From: Clostridia bacterium
GTDB taxonomy: Bacteria > Bacillota > DSM-521 > Neomoorellales > Neomoorellaceae
Direction: 5' to 3'
DNA: 12,992 bases
Assembly: GCA_030445875.1 (NCBI GenBank)
Contig: JASUSX010000026.1
Location: 1-12,992, forward strand
This document shows, one piece after another, positions 1 to 8,712 of the stretch (its first letter is position 1; each line of letters starts with the position of its first letter). The notes below the pieces were generated by a model. It made no database searches. It was not told the origin of the DNA and saw only the letters and a program-made list of their open reading frames with translations. The translations under genes and the position numbers were made by a program.

Positions 1-416
1 TCCCCGCCGATGTCGATCTCCATAACCCCCTGGAGGACGACAATACATTCCTCCCCCGGATGGGCCAGGGGCTCTTCGCAGCTCGCCGCTCCCGGTTCCA
101 GACGGGCCATCATTACTTCCATCTTCCGGTTGAGATCCGGTGACAAAAGCTCATAGGTCAGGTGGGATTGGGGGAAACGCAGGACCTTGCGCTGGTCTTT
201 GCGAACCACCGGGCTGTGTTCATCGTGGTTCAAAAGGAAGTAAAAAATGGGGATGTCCAGGGCCTCGGCGATCTTACGCAGGGAGGTAATAGACGGGTCG
301 GCCAGGTCCCGTTCCACCTGGCTCAAAAAACTCGACGTCAGGCCCGTTTTTTCCGCTACATCCTTGAGGCTCATGCCCCGCTCCCGGCGTAGCCGGCGTA
401 TTTTTTTCCCCAGCAC
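1..416 (-). CDS. XRE-family regulator with C-terminal cupin domain (partial, 3' end off window)
   Basis: I translated this myself from a GTG at 416-414; 138 residues are visible and the frame is still open at position 1. Residues about 4-60 form an XRE-type helix-turn-helix, with the stretches RRLRRERGMSLKDVAEKTGL and SSFLSQVERDLADPSITSLR. From about residue 98 a cupin fold begins (MARLEPGA, then AHPGEECIVVLQG). This HTH plus cupin layout is known from small-molecule-sensing repressors and activators. The GTG overlaps the TAG stop of the upstream xdhC-like gene by one base (TAGTG), so the two are probably translated and transcribed together. GGAGGG lies about 12 nt before the start. It may regulate the xdhC cluster or a molybdoenzyme operon beyond the window edge; the ligand is unknown. 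Confidence 0.85.
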   Translation of the reverse strand, partial: MLGKKIRRLRRERGMSLKDVAEKTGLTSSFLSQVERDLADPSITSLRKIAEALDIPIFYFLLNHDEHSPVVRKDQRKVLRFPQSHLTYELLSPDLNRKMEVMMARLEPGAASCEEPLAHPGEECIVVLQGVMEIDIGG

Positions 417-742
417 TATTCCTTTTGCCCTCCCAGTGGTTCTATGAAAACGTCCATAATCCCACCACAGACCATACCCTCTTCTGCTGCTGTATCGGCA
501 GTTAAATCCAGGTGGTAGACTTCCGGCTGCCCCTTTTCCAGCACCAGCAAGGCGCGCTGGCGGATTGCTGCCTCGGCGCATCCCCCGCCGATGGTCCCCA
601 GGGTCCGGCCGCCCGCAGCTACGAGCATCTGGGTACCGGCCTCCCGGGGCGCTGAACCCTTAACCTGGACTATGGTGGCCAGGGCGCAGGGTTCCCCCTG
701 TTCCATCATTTTTATCGCCCCGGCAATCAGTTCCCGGTCCAA
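416..742 (-). CDS. XdhC/CoxI family protein, N-terminal domain only
   Basis: This is a 108-residue protein made only of the XdhC_CoxI N-terminal domain. The family signatures are present: VKGSAPREAGTQM at about 27-39, GTIGGGCAEAAI at about 49-60, and CGGIMDVFIEPL near the C-terminus. XdhC proteins bind molybdenum cofactor and assist its sulfuration and insertion into xanthine dehydrogenase-type hydroxylases; that is family knowledge. Full-length XdhC carries an additional Rossmann domain, which is supplied here by the separate gene just upstream. The start is TTG, read as Met, with GGGGG about 10 nt before it. The next in-frame ATG codons, at residues 12-13, would remove conserved sequence. 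The stop overlaps the start of the XRE-cupin regulator. Confidence 0.88.
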   Translation of the reverse strand: MDRELIAGAIKMMEQGEPCALATIVQVKGSAPREAGTQMLVAAGGRTLGTIGGGCAEAAIRQRALLVLEKGQPEVYHLDLTADTAAEEGMVCGGIMDVFIEPLGGQKE

Positions 743-763
743 TCCTGACGCGCCCCCTTCAGG

Positions 764-792
764 TTTATTTAAGTCACCAGTAATATTTTCAA
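764..792 (-). promoter_or_regulatory. Possible weak promoter before the short xdhC gene
   Basis: On the minus strand, TTGAAA (792-787) is followed after 17 nt by AATAAA (769-764). This lies in the 109-nt gap between the two xdhC-like genes, the longest gap in the downstream part of the cluster. The -35 matches five of six consensus bases but the -10 only four. It could give the short xdhC gene and the regulator a separate transcript. I see no hairpin or small gene in the rest of the gap. Confidence 0.3.
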
Positions 793-851
793 CATAATTA
801 ACCCTTTTTCCTTCTTTTTATCCCCACGGTCCGGAAGTACATGGACAAACC

Positions 852-1601
852 TCAGGCCCCCTGCCGGTAAACGCGGATGATCTCCGCCAGGATGCTAATA
901 GCAATCTCCGCCGGTGTTTCCGCCCCAATATCCAGGCCGATGGGGGCATGGACCCTGGCCAGAACTGCTTCCGGCACCCCGTCGGCCAGCAGGCGCTCCT
1001 TGACCCCCTTTATCCGCCGCCGGCTGCCGATCATCCCGATATAGGCCGCCGGCTTTTCAATGACCGCCCGCAGGCAATCATAGTCGTAGCGGTGGCCGCG
1101 GGTCACGATGACAATATAGGTGGCCGGCGTAATTGCTATCTCCTGCAAGGCAACGGTAAAATCATTGCAGATCAACCTGTCGGCCAGCGGAAAGAGGGCC
1201 CGGCTGGCAAAGTCGGGGCGGTCGTCGATTGCGGTCACTCGGTAGCCAGCTAGTTTAGCTACTGCCGCCACCTGCTGGCCGACATGGCCGCCGCCCAGGA
1301 CGATAACCTCTGGTTCCGGGAGCACCGGTTCCAGAAAAAGGGTAACCCTGCCGGCCGCTGTTTCCAGGGTAGCCAGGCGGGGCCGGCGGCTAACTAAAAC
1401 CTCCCGCGCCAGCCCGGCGACCGCGGCGTCCAGGTTGTCTGCTCCCGGGCTGCCGTAAGGCCCCTGGAGGGTCCAGAGGTAGCGGTTGCCAGGGACAACC
1501 CCCGGTACCTCTGGTGCCGTTTTAATCACCGTCACGGCGACCGCCGGCTGCTGCCCGTCCAGGGCTGTCAACAGATGGCGGAAAAATTCTAGCTTTTCCA
1601 T
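852..1601 (-). CDS. XdhC family protein with Rossmann-type C-terminal domain
   Basis: This 249-residue protein has a clear XdhC C-terminal domain: VIVLGGGHVGQQVAAVAKLA (99-118) is a nucleotide-binding loop, followed by AIDDRPDFA, YIVIVTRGHRYDYDCL (162-177), YIGMIGSRRR (187-196) and the closing GLDIGAETPAEIAISILAEI. The first roughly 95 residues are a poorly conserved N-terminal part that lacks the GSAPR and GGGC motifs of the intact domain. Those motifs are found in the neighbouring 108-residue protein, so the two may work as a pair. The likely role is molybdenum cofactor handling for a molybdenum hydroxylase; that is family knowledge, and no such enzyme is in the window. The ATG start has a perfect AGGAGG (1615-1610) 8 nt upstream, and only 2 nt separate it from the HAD gene stop. 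Confidence 0.9.
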   Translation of the reverse strand: MEKLEFFRHLLTALDGQQPAVAVTVIKTAPEVPGVVPGNRYLWTLQGPYGSPGADNLDAAVAGLAREVLVSRRPRLATLETAAGRVTLFLEPVLPEPEVIVLGGGHVGQQVAAVAKLAGYRVTAIDDRPDFASRALFPLADRLICNDFTVALQEIAITPATYIVIVTRGHRYDYDCLRAVIEKPAAYIGMIGSRRRIKGVKERLLADGVPEAVLARVHAPIGLDIGAETPAEIAISILAEIIRVYRQGA

Positions 1602-1603
1602 GG

Positions 1604-2278
1604 CTATTGCCTCCTACCCTCTATCCCGCCCTGCCCGTCCAGGCAAAAACGGGTAAATTCGGCCATAGTATTAACAATTACATCCGGCCGGGCGGATAAG
1701 AGGCGCTCCCGGGGCACCTTGCTCCAGCCCGCCGCCACGCTGGTCACCCCGGCTGCTTTCGCCGCCAGGATGTCATGGGGACTGTCGCCGATCATAGTGA
1801 CTTCTGGCGGGGTAAGCTGCAATAATTTCACGCCATGCCGGACAGGCTCCGGCCCCGGTTTGTGGCTCTGGACGTCTTCCATAGTGACCACCGCTTGAAA
1901 GAAACCTGTCAGGTCAAAGAGGTGCAAGCCATAGAGGGTGGTATCCCGCACCCGGGAGGTGACTATCCCCAGCTTGATACCTGCGGCCCGAAGCTGCTCC
2001 AGCCCTTCCCGTACCCCCGGGCAGGGCCGCACCAGGTCATCAAAGTATTCCTCGCTGAAGCGGCGGTAACGGGGGAGCATTTCTTCTACCAGCTCGGTCC
2101 GGTCGGGAACAAAGGCCGCCAGGCCATCTCGCAGAGTAATGCCGAAATAGGGGTAAACCTCTTCCGGCTCTACCACCCGGCCCAGGTAAGGCGCCAGGGT
2201 ATGCTGGAATGATTTGAGCACCAGGGCGGTAGTATCCACCAGGGTGCCGTCAAAGTCAAAGAGTACTCCGGCAAACAA
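1604..2278 (-). CDS. HAD-superfamily phosphatase (PpaX / phosphoglycolate phosphatase-like)
   Basis: All four HAD motifs are present (numbered from the longer GTG form, 227 residues): DFDGT at 11-15 with nucleophile D11 and acid D13, VTS at 109-111, K143 in SHKPGP, and GDSPHD at 167-172. A helical cap sits between motifs I and II. The N-terminal SFQHTL stretch recalls the pyrophosphatase PpaX, but phosphoglycolate phosphatase or another small-phosphate hydrolase fits as well, so substrate is open. I chose TTG at 2278 because GAGGTG lies 8 nt upstream of it; the longer GTG start at 2287 lies inside that ribosome binding site. The gene is 2 nt ahead of xdhC and 28 nt after the coiled-coil gene, so all three are probably one transcript. 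Confidence 0.85.
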   Translation of the reverse strand: MFAGVLFDFDGTLVDTTALVLKSFQHTLAPYLGRVVEPEEVYPYFGITLRDGLAAFVPDRTELVEEMLPRYRRFSEEYFDDLVRPCPGVREGLEQLRAAGIKLGIVTSRVRDTTLYGLHLFDLTGFFQAVVTMEDVQSHKPGPEPVRHGVKLLQLTPPEVTMIGDSPHDILAAKAAGVTSVAAGWSKVPRERLLSARPDVIVNTMAEFTRFCLDGQGGIEGRRQ

Positions 2279-2306
2279 AAACTCCACCTCTTCTCTACCC
2301 CGGCGT

Positions 2307-2603
2307 CTACCTGATACCCGTCAAGGTTTCCAGGCGTACCAGACGATCTTCGTGGTCGTTCAGACGCCCCTCGAATTCATTCTCCGAGGTAGCCAGTTGC
2401 CGGACCAACTTACGCAGGGCATCTTCCACTATCCCCTGGCGCCAATCCAATTTGTCAAGGCGTGTTTCTATCCTTACCAGGCGCTCCTTCAGTTCGCTTT
2501 CAAAACAATCCAGCCGTTCCTTCAGAACCTCATGGCCATCAGCCAGAACACGAAACATATCCCTGATTTCTTCCAGAACGACCCCGAACTGGTTATCTTC
2601 CAT
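2307..2603 (-). CDS. Small predicted coiled-coil protein of unknown function
   Basis: This 98-residue, highly charged protein is rich in Glu, Arg and Leu. From about residue 20 to 95 hydrophobic residues recur every three or four positions (for example LKERLDCFESELKERLVRIE), which fits a long helical coiled coil, probably self-associating. There is no signal peptide, membrane segment or catalytic motif, and I do not recognise the family. The ATG start is backed by GGGAGGGGG about 10 nt upstream. It follows gatB by 38 nt with no terminator visible in the gap and precedes the HAD gene by 28 nt, so it is likely read from the gat transcript. Whether it has any link to tRNA amidation is unknown. 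Confidence 0.72.
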   Translation of the reverse strand: MEDNQFGVVLEEIRDMFRVLADGHEVLKERLDCFESELKERLVRIETRLDKLDWRQGIVEDALRKLVRQLATSENEFEGRLNDHEDRLVRLETLTGIR

Positions 2604-2641
2604 TTACTCTATCCCCCTCCCACTGGTGTAAATACATCCCC

Positions 2642-4072
2642 CTATAACCGTTCCTTCAGCAACTGGTTCACCAGGCCGGGGTTGGCCTTACCTTTAGTAG
2701 CCTTCATGACCTGGCCCACCAGGAAGCCCAGGGCCTTATCTTTGCCGTTGCGGTAATCCTCCACCACGCCCGGGTTGGCAGCCAGGACTTCTTCTACGAT
2801 CCGGGCCAGGGCGCCGGCGTCGCTGATCTGCACCAGGCCCTTCTCCTCCACTACCAGGCGCGCCCCTTTACCGGTGGCAAACATCTCCTCCAGAACCTGT
2901 TTGGCGATCTTGCCGCTGATGGTACCTTCCTTTTGTAACTGCAGCAGGGCGGCCATCTCTTCCGGCGGCACGGGGGAGGAACCGGGCTCCAGGCCGGCGG
3001 CGTTCAGGAGGCGCAAGAAGTCCCCCATGATCCAGTTGCTGACCACCTTGGCGTCAGGGTAAAGGCTTACCACCCGGTCAAAGTAGTCGGCGAGAGCCCG
3101 GGAGCTGGTGATGACCCCGGCGTCGTAGGCCGGCAGGCCGTAGTCATTTATCAGGCGGTGGCAGCGGGCGTCAGGGAGTTCGGGGAGGCCGGCGCGCACC
3201 TGCTCGATCCAGTCCCCATCGATTTCCAGGGGCACCAGGTCCGGCTCCGGGAAGTAACGGTAGTCCTGGGCCTCTTCCTTGGTCCGCATGATATAAGTGA
3301 CGCCGCGGGCCTCGTCCCAGGCCATGGTAGCCTGTTGCACCTGGCCGCCCCCTTCCAGGACGGCGATTTGGCGCTCAATCTCGTATTCCAGGGCGCGTTG
3401 CAGGGCGCGGAAGGAGTTCATATTCTTCACTTCCGTCTTGGTGCCCAGGACCTGGCTCCCCCGCGGCCGTACCGATACGTTAGCGTCGCAGCGCAACGAA
3501 CCTTCCTCCATCTTGCAGTCCGAAACGTCCAGGTACTGGAGGATGGTCTTAAGTTTCTCCATATAGGCCCGGGCTTCGGCCGGGGTACGCAAATCGGGCT
3601 CGGAGACGATCTCCAGCAGGGGCACGCCGGTACGGTTGTAGTCCACCAGGGAATAGCCGCCATCGGGCCCGTCGACGTGGATAAGCTTGCCGGCGTCTTC
3701 TTCCATGTGCACCCGGGTGATGCCGATGACCCGCTCCTGGCCGTCGACGGTAATGGTTAAATACCCTTTGCGGGCCAGGGGCAGGTCGTACTGGGATATC
3801 TGGTAGTTCTTGGGCAAGTCGGGGTAATAGTAGTTCTTGCGGTCGAATTTACAGAAAGGCTCCACCTGGCAGTTCAAGGCCAGGGCTGTCTTCAGGCCGA
3901 ACTCCACCACCCGGCGGTTGATCACCGGCAATACCCCGGGCAGGCCCAGGCAGACGGGGCAGACATGGGTGTTGGGTTCGCCACCGAAAGCGGTGGTACA
4001 GCCGCAAAACGCCTTGGAGTTGGTCTTCAGCTCCGTATGGACTTCCAGGCCGATTACTGCTTCGTATTCCAC
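2642..4072 (-). CDS. gatB: Asp/Glu-tRNA amidotransferase subunit B
   Basis: GatB binds the misacylated tRNA, phosphorylates Glu-tRNA(Gln) or Asp-tRNA(Asn) with ATP and receives ammonia from GatA. This is the usual full length, 476 residues. The N-terminal signature [14 protein letters not shown] (2-15) is followed by a four-cysteine zinc site (C23, C25, C38, C41). The second signature, [20 protein letters not shown], is at 77-96. The C-terminus carries the helical YqeY-like tail ending in [20 protein letters not shown], which contacts tRNA. The GTG start lies one base after the gatA TGA stop (TGAAGTG), with a GGGGGTGG ribosome site inside the end of gatA, so translation is probably coupled. 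No defect seen. Confidence 0.97.
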   Translation of the reverse strand: MEYEAVIGLEVHTELKTNSKAFCGCTTAFGGEPNTHVCPVCLGLPGVLPVINRRVVEFGLKTALALNCQVEPFCKFDRKNYYYPDLPKNYQISQYDLPLARKGYLTITVDGQERVIGITRVHMEEDAGKLIHVDGPDGGYSLVDYNRTGVPLLEIVSEPDLRTPAEARAYMEKLKTILQYLDVSDCKMEEGSLRCDANVSVRPRGSQVLGTKTEVKNMNSFRALQRALEYEIERQIAVLEGGGQVQQATMAWDEARGVTYIMRTKEEAQDYRYFPEPDLVPLEIDGDWIEQVRAGLPELPDARCHRLINDYGLPAYDAGVITSSRALADYFDRVVSLYPDAKVVSNWIMGDFLRLLNAAGLEPGSSPVPPEEMAALLQLQKEGTISGKIAKQVLEEMFATGKGARLVVEEKGLVQISDAGALARIVEEVLAANPGVVEDYRNGKDKALGFLVGQVMKATKGKANPGLVNQLLKERL

Positions 4073-4073
4073 T

Positions 4074-5537
4074 TCAGGCCACCCCCAGCTCCGGCCGCCG
4101 CCGGTGATAGGTAGTACTCTGTTCGAAGGTATATGCCGCTTGCAGGAGGGTCACTTCATCAAAGGCTTTGCCAATGAGCTGCAAGCCCACCGGCAAGCCC
4201 TGGCTGAAACCACAGGGCAGGGATAGGGCCGGCAACCCGGCCATGTTAATGGGAATAGTACACAGGTCGGAAAGATACATGGCCAGGGGGTCCCCCGCCC
4301 TTTCCCCCAGGCGGAAGGCCACCGTGGGTGAGGTGGGCGTTGCCAGGAGGTCGTATTTAGTAAAAGCGGTTTCAAAGTCCCGGCGGATAAGGGTGCGCAC
4401 TTGCAGGGCCTTCAAGTAGTAGGCGTCGTAATAGCCGGAGCTCAAGGCGTAGGTCCCCAGCATAATGCGCCGCTTGACCTCCGGGCCAAAGCCCTGGCTC
4501 CTGGTATTCATGTACATTTCGATAATATCCCGCCCCGGCACCCGCAGGCCAAAGCCCACGCCGTCGTAACGGGCCAGGTTGGAGGAAGCCTCCGCCGGGG
4601 CCACCAGGTAGTAGGCCGGCAGGGCGTATTCCGTGTGGGGCAGGGAGGTTTCCTCGCAAATCGCCCCCAGCTCTTCCAGTTTGGCGATGGCGCGGCGGAT
4701 AACAGCTTCCACCTCCGGCTCCATGCCGGCGCCGAAATACTCCCGCGGCACCCCGACCTTTAAGCCCTTGATCCCCGGCTTTAAGGCCGCCCGGTAATCG
4801 GGCACCGGCAGGTCGGCCGCGGTGGAATCAAAGGGGTCGTGGCCGGCGATGGCCCCCAGGACCAGGGCGCAGTCGGTGACATCGCGGGTAATAGGGCCGA
4901 TCTGGTCCAGGGACGAGGCGAAGGCCACCAGGCCGTAGCGCGACACCCGGCCATAGGTGGGCTTCAGCCCTACCACGCCGCAGAAGGAGGCTGGCTGGCG
5001 GATGGAGCCGCCGGTATCGGAACCCAGGGCGTAAACGGCTTCCCCGGCGGCTACGGCCGCCACCGAACCGCCGCTGGACCCGCCGGGCACCCGCTCCAGG
5101 TCCCAGGGGTTACGGGTGGGGAAAAAGCCGGAGTTCTCCGTGGAGGACCCCATGGCGAACTCGTCCATATTGAGCTTACCCAGGATCACCGCCCCGGCCG
5201 CCTTCAGGCGCCGGACCACGGCAGCATCATAGGGCGGCACCCAGTCACCCAGGATGCGGGAAGCGCAGGTGGTCCGTACCCCCTCTGTACAGAGGTTATC
5301 TTTGAGGGCCATGGGCACTCCGGCCAGGGGTCCCGGTTCCTCGCCCCGGGCACGGGCGGCGTCCACGGCCCGGGCTTGCTCCAGGGCCTGCTCGGCCGTG
5401 CGGGTGAGGTAGGCCTGCACCCGGCCGTCCAGGGCTTCTATCCGATCAATGAGGGCCTCGGTAGCCTCCACCGCGCTGACCTCGCGGTGCTGTAAAAGCC
5501 CGCCCAATTCGTGGGCGGTTAAGTAATGTAAATCCAT
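4074..5537 (-). CDS. gatA: Asp/Glu-tRNA amidotransferase subunit A
   Basis: GatA is the glutaminase subunit: an amidase-signature enzyme that frees ammonia from glutamine (or asparagine) and channels it to GatB. The 487-residue product has the full Ser-cis-Ser-Lys triad at K79 (GVPMALKDN), S154 (PGGSSGGS) and S178 (GSDTGGSIR). The amidase signature runs over about 150-185. The C-terminal part ends with [14 protein letters not shown], typical of the family. The ATG start has GGGAGG about 11 nt upstream, and 20 nt separate it from the gatC stop. The enzyme acts in the cytoplasm in the GatCAB complex, giving Gln-tRNA(Gln) in organisms without glutaminyl-tRNA synthetase and, in some, Asn-tRNA(Asn). 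Confidence 0.97.
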   Translation of the reverse strand: MDLHYLTAHELGGLLQHREVSAVEATEALIDRIEALDGRVQAYLTRTAEQALEQARAVDAARARGEEPGPLAGVPMALKDNLCTEGVRTTCASRILGDWVPPYDAAVVRRLKAAGAVILGKLNMDEFAMGSSTENSGFFPTRNPWDLERVPGGSSGGSVAAVAAGEAVYALGSDTGGSIRQPASFCGVVGLKPTYGRVSRYGLVAFASSLDQIGPITRDVTDCALVLGAIAGHDPFDSTAADLPVPDYRAALKPGIKGLKVGVPREYFGAGMEPEVEAVIRRAIAKLEELGAICEETSLPHTEYALPAYYLVAPAEASSNLARYDGVGFGLRVPGRDIIEMYMNTRSQGFGPEVKRRIMLGTYALSSGYYDAYYLKALQVRTLIRRDFETAFTKYDLLATPTSPTVAFRLGERAGDPLAMYLSDLCTIPINMAGLPALSLPCGFSQGLPVGLQLIGKAFDEVTLLQAAYTFEQSTTYHRRRPELGVA

Positions 5538-5557
5538 TTGTTTATAAGCCTCCCGAT

Positions 5558-5842
5558 CTAAACTACCCGCGGTACCTTAAACTGCCCTTCGCTGGCTTCG
5601 GGCGCTCCGGCGAGGGCCCTGTCCCGGGGTAGACCCGGCCGGGCGACATCATCGCGGAAAACATTGTGCAGGGGCAAGACGTGGGCGGTGGGCTCCACGT
5701 CCCTGGTATCCAGGGCGTTCAATTTATCCATGTATTCGAGGATGGCGTTTAACTGTTCCGTATAGGCCGCCTTTTCCCCCGGGGAGAGTTTCAGGCGCGC
5801 CAGCAGGGCTACATGCTCGACTTCAGCTGTGGTGATGGGCAT
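5558..5842 (-). CDS. gatC: Asp/Glu-tRNA amidotransferase subunit C
   Basis: GatC is the small stabilising subunit that wraps around the GatA-GatB interface. The 94-residue product starts [20 protein letters not shown], the typical GatC N-terminal helix, and has the usual [19 protein letters not shown] segment and a [17 protein letters not shown] tail. I chose the ATG at 5842 because AGGTGG lies 9 nt upstream and the start matches other GatC proteins. An in-frame extension to 5908 would add 22 basic residues that run through the promoter and is rejected. It is the first gene of gatCAB and has its own promoter just upstream. Confidence 0.96.
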   Translation of the reverse strand: MPITTAEVEHVALLARLKLSPGEKAAYTEQLNAILEYMDKLNALDTRDVEPTAHVLPLHNVFRDDVARPGLPRDRALAGAPEASEGQFKVPRVV

Positions 5843-5879
5843 AACTTTAAACCACCTTTTCCGGCGTACTTTCTGCCTA

Positions 5880-5908
5880 ATTATAGCAGAAGGGCTGGGT
5901 AACGGCAA
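5880..5908 (-). promoter_or_regulatory. gatCAB promoter, extended -10 type
   Basis: On the minus strand, TTGCCG (5908-5903) and TATAAT (5885-5880) are exactly 17 nt apart. A TGC directly before the TATAAT gives an extended -10. The predicted transcript starts about 7 nt downstream, leaving a leader of roughly 30 nt with AGGTGG before the gatC ATG. It probably drives gatC, gatA, gatB and the genes that follow. I see no terminator between the toxin gene and this site, so read-through from upstream is also possible. Confidence 0.7.
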
Positions 5909-5933
5909 CGTTTAGCGGCACAGTAGTGGACAT

Positions 5934-6383
5934 TTAGACCCAAGATTCCAGGCTAAAGGCATCATTAAACGGATTAACAAAAGAAACGCCCTCCAAAGTA
6001 GAACCTGAATTAAAGTCTTCACTCAAAACAATACTAATTTGGTTTAGGCGGGCCGTCGCCCAAATTTGGGCGTCCCAATAAGATAACTGAAATTCGCGGA
6101 CACCCCGGGCTGCTTCAATAATAATTAAGCCTGTCAAATCAAGAACCGTCCAGGAAGCAAGGTAATTCTGGACCCGTTGATAGGCCAATTCTACTGTTAG
6201 GGGTTGCTGTATTTTACGGGTGACGGTCACAAAAAATTCGGCTAGCACCTGGGCACTTATGGCACCAATCTTTCTCTTTGCTAAAAACTCAAGGACCCGT
6301 AAGGCTTGATCTTGTTTTTCTGGTTCGGAACGATCATAGGCATAGACCATTACATTGGTATCAACAAATATTTTAGCGCTCAT
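5934..6383 (-). CDS. vapC: VapC-type PIN-domain ribonuclease toxin
   Basis: The 149-residue product is a complete PIN domain. It begins SAKIFVDTNVMVYAYD and keeps the four acidic metal-binding positions: D8 (FVDTN), E49 (VLAEFF), D104 (SYWDAQIWA) and D123 (LSEDF), so it should be catalytically active. Known VapC toxins are Mg-dependent endoribonucleases, often cutting tRNA or rRNA; the target here is unknown. The ATG at 6383 overlaps the end of the antitoxin gene by 11 nt, as usual for such pairs. An upstream in-frame extension to 6518 is only the antitoxin gene in another frame. Two 60-base lines at 5941 and 6001 are about 40% and 43% GC by hand count, far below the neighbouring housekeeping genes, which suggests horizontal origin. 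Confidence 0.9.
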   Translation of the reverse strand: MSAKIFVDTNVMVYAYDRSEPEKQDQALRVLEFLAKRKIGAISAQVLAEFFVTVTRKIQQPLTVELAYQRVQNYLASWTVLDLTGLIIIEAARGVREFQLSYWDAQIWATARLNQISIVLSEDFNSGSTLEGVSFVNPFNDAFSLESWV

Positions 6384-6630
6384 ACAGGTCTTCACGCTTC
6401 CAGGTGCGTTTGCCCTTAACTGGCCCTTGTTTAATCCATTGTTGGATAAACTTTCTTTCCTCAATCCAGGCTTTAGTGTCTTTTTTTTGCCACTTAAAAG
6501 TATCGATATGCCTATCAATAGCCCGGCGGACTAATTCCGCTTCCGTTATCCCCATTTCCCTGGCGGTCTCTTTAAGAATAAAGTTTTGATCATAACTTAG
6601 ATATAGCTGCTTACGAATCATTCTTTCCAT
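6373..6630 (-). CDS. Ribbon-helix-helix antitoxin of the VapBC-like pair
   Basis: The 85-residue product has a ribbon-helix-helix N-terminus: IRKQLYLSYDQNFILKETAR, then MGITEAELVRRAIDRHID, matching CopG/MetJ-like antitoxins (beta strand, helix, turn, helix). The C-terminal 40 residues are rich in Lys, Trp and Gln and would be the toxin-binding tail. The ATG at 6630 has AAGGGGG about 9 nt upstream. A second Met at residue 4 is possible but less well placed. Such antitoxins bind the toxin and repress their own promoter as a complex, and a promoter with direct repeats is present immediately upstream. The gene overlaps the toxin by 11 nt and shares its low GC. Confidence 0.85.
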   Translation of the reverse strand: MERMIRKQLYLSYDQNFILKETAREMGITEAELVRRAIDRHIDTFKWQKKDTKAWIEERKFIQQWIKQGPVKGKRTWKREDLYER

Positions 6631-6655
6631 GTTTTGTCGCCCCCTTTATACATAC

Positions 6656-8712
<2,057 letters not shown>

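Noticed and set aside
743..851. Small gene or RNA in the gap between the xdhC genes
   Set aside because: Only very short frames (about 8-15 codons) and no stable hairpin; at most a weak promoter.
416..1601. A single xdhC gene broken by frameshift
   Set aside because: The Rossmann-domain gene comes first and the N-terminal-domain gene second, the reverse of a split full-length gene, and each has its own ribosome site.
2214..2756. 180-codon plus-strand open frame across the HAD, coiled-coil and gatB junctions
   Set aside because: It spans three well-supported minus-strand genes and their ribosome sites; the translation shows no domain.
3158..3760. 200-codon plus-strand open frame opposite gatB
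   Set aside because: It is antisense to conserved gatB sequence, has no recognisable domain, and such frames are expected in GC-rich genes.
4839..5495. 218-codon plus-strand open frame opposite gatA
   Set aside because: It lies wholly antisense to the conserved GatA core with Gly/His/Gln-rich shadow composition and no family match.
5843..5908. N-terminal extension of gatC
   Set aside because: It is translated from promoter and leader sequence and is absent from typical GatC proteins; a ribosome site supports 5842.
6384..6518. N-terminal extension of the PIN toxin
   Set aside because: The added residues are the antitoxin gene read in another frame; the ATG at 6383 begins exactly at the PIN fold.
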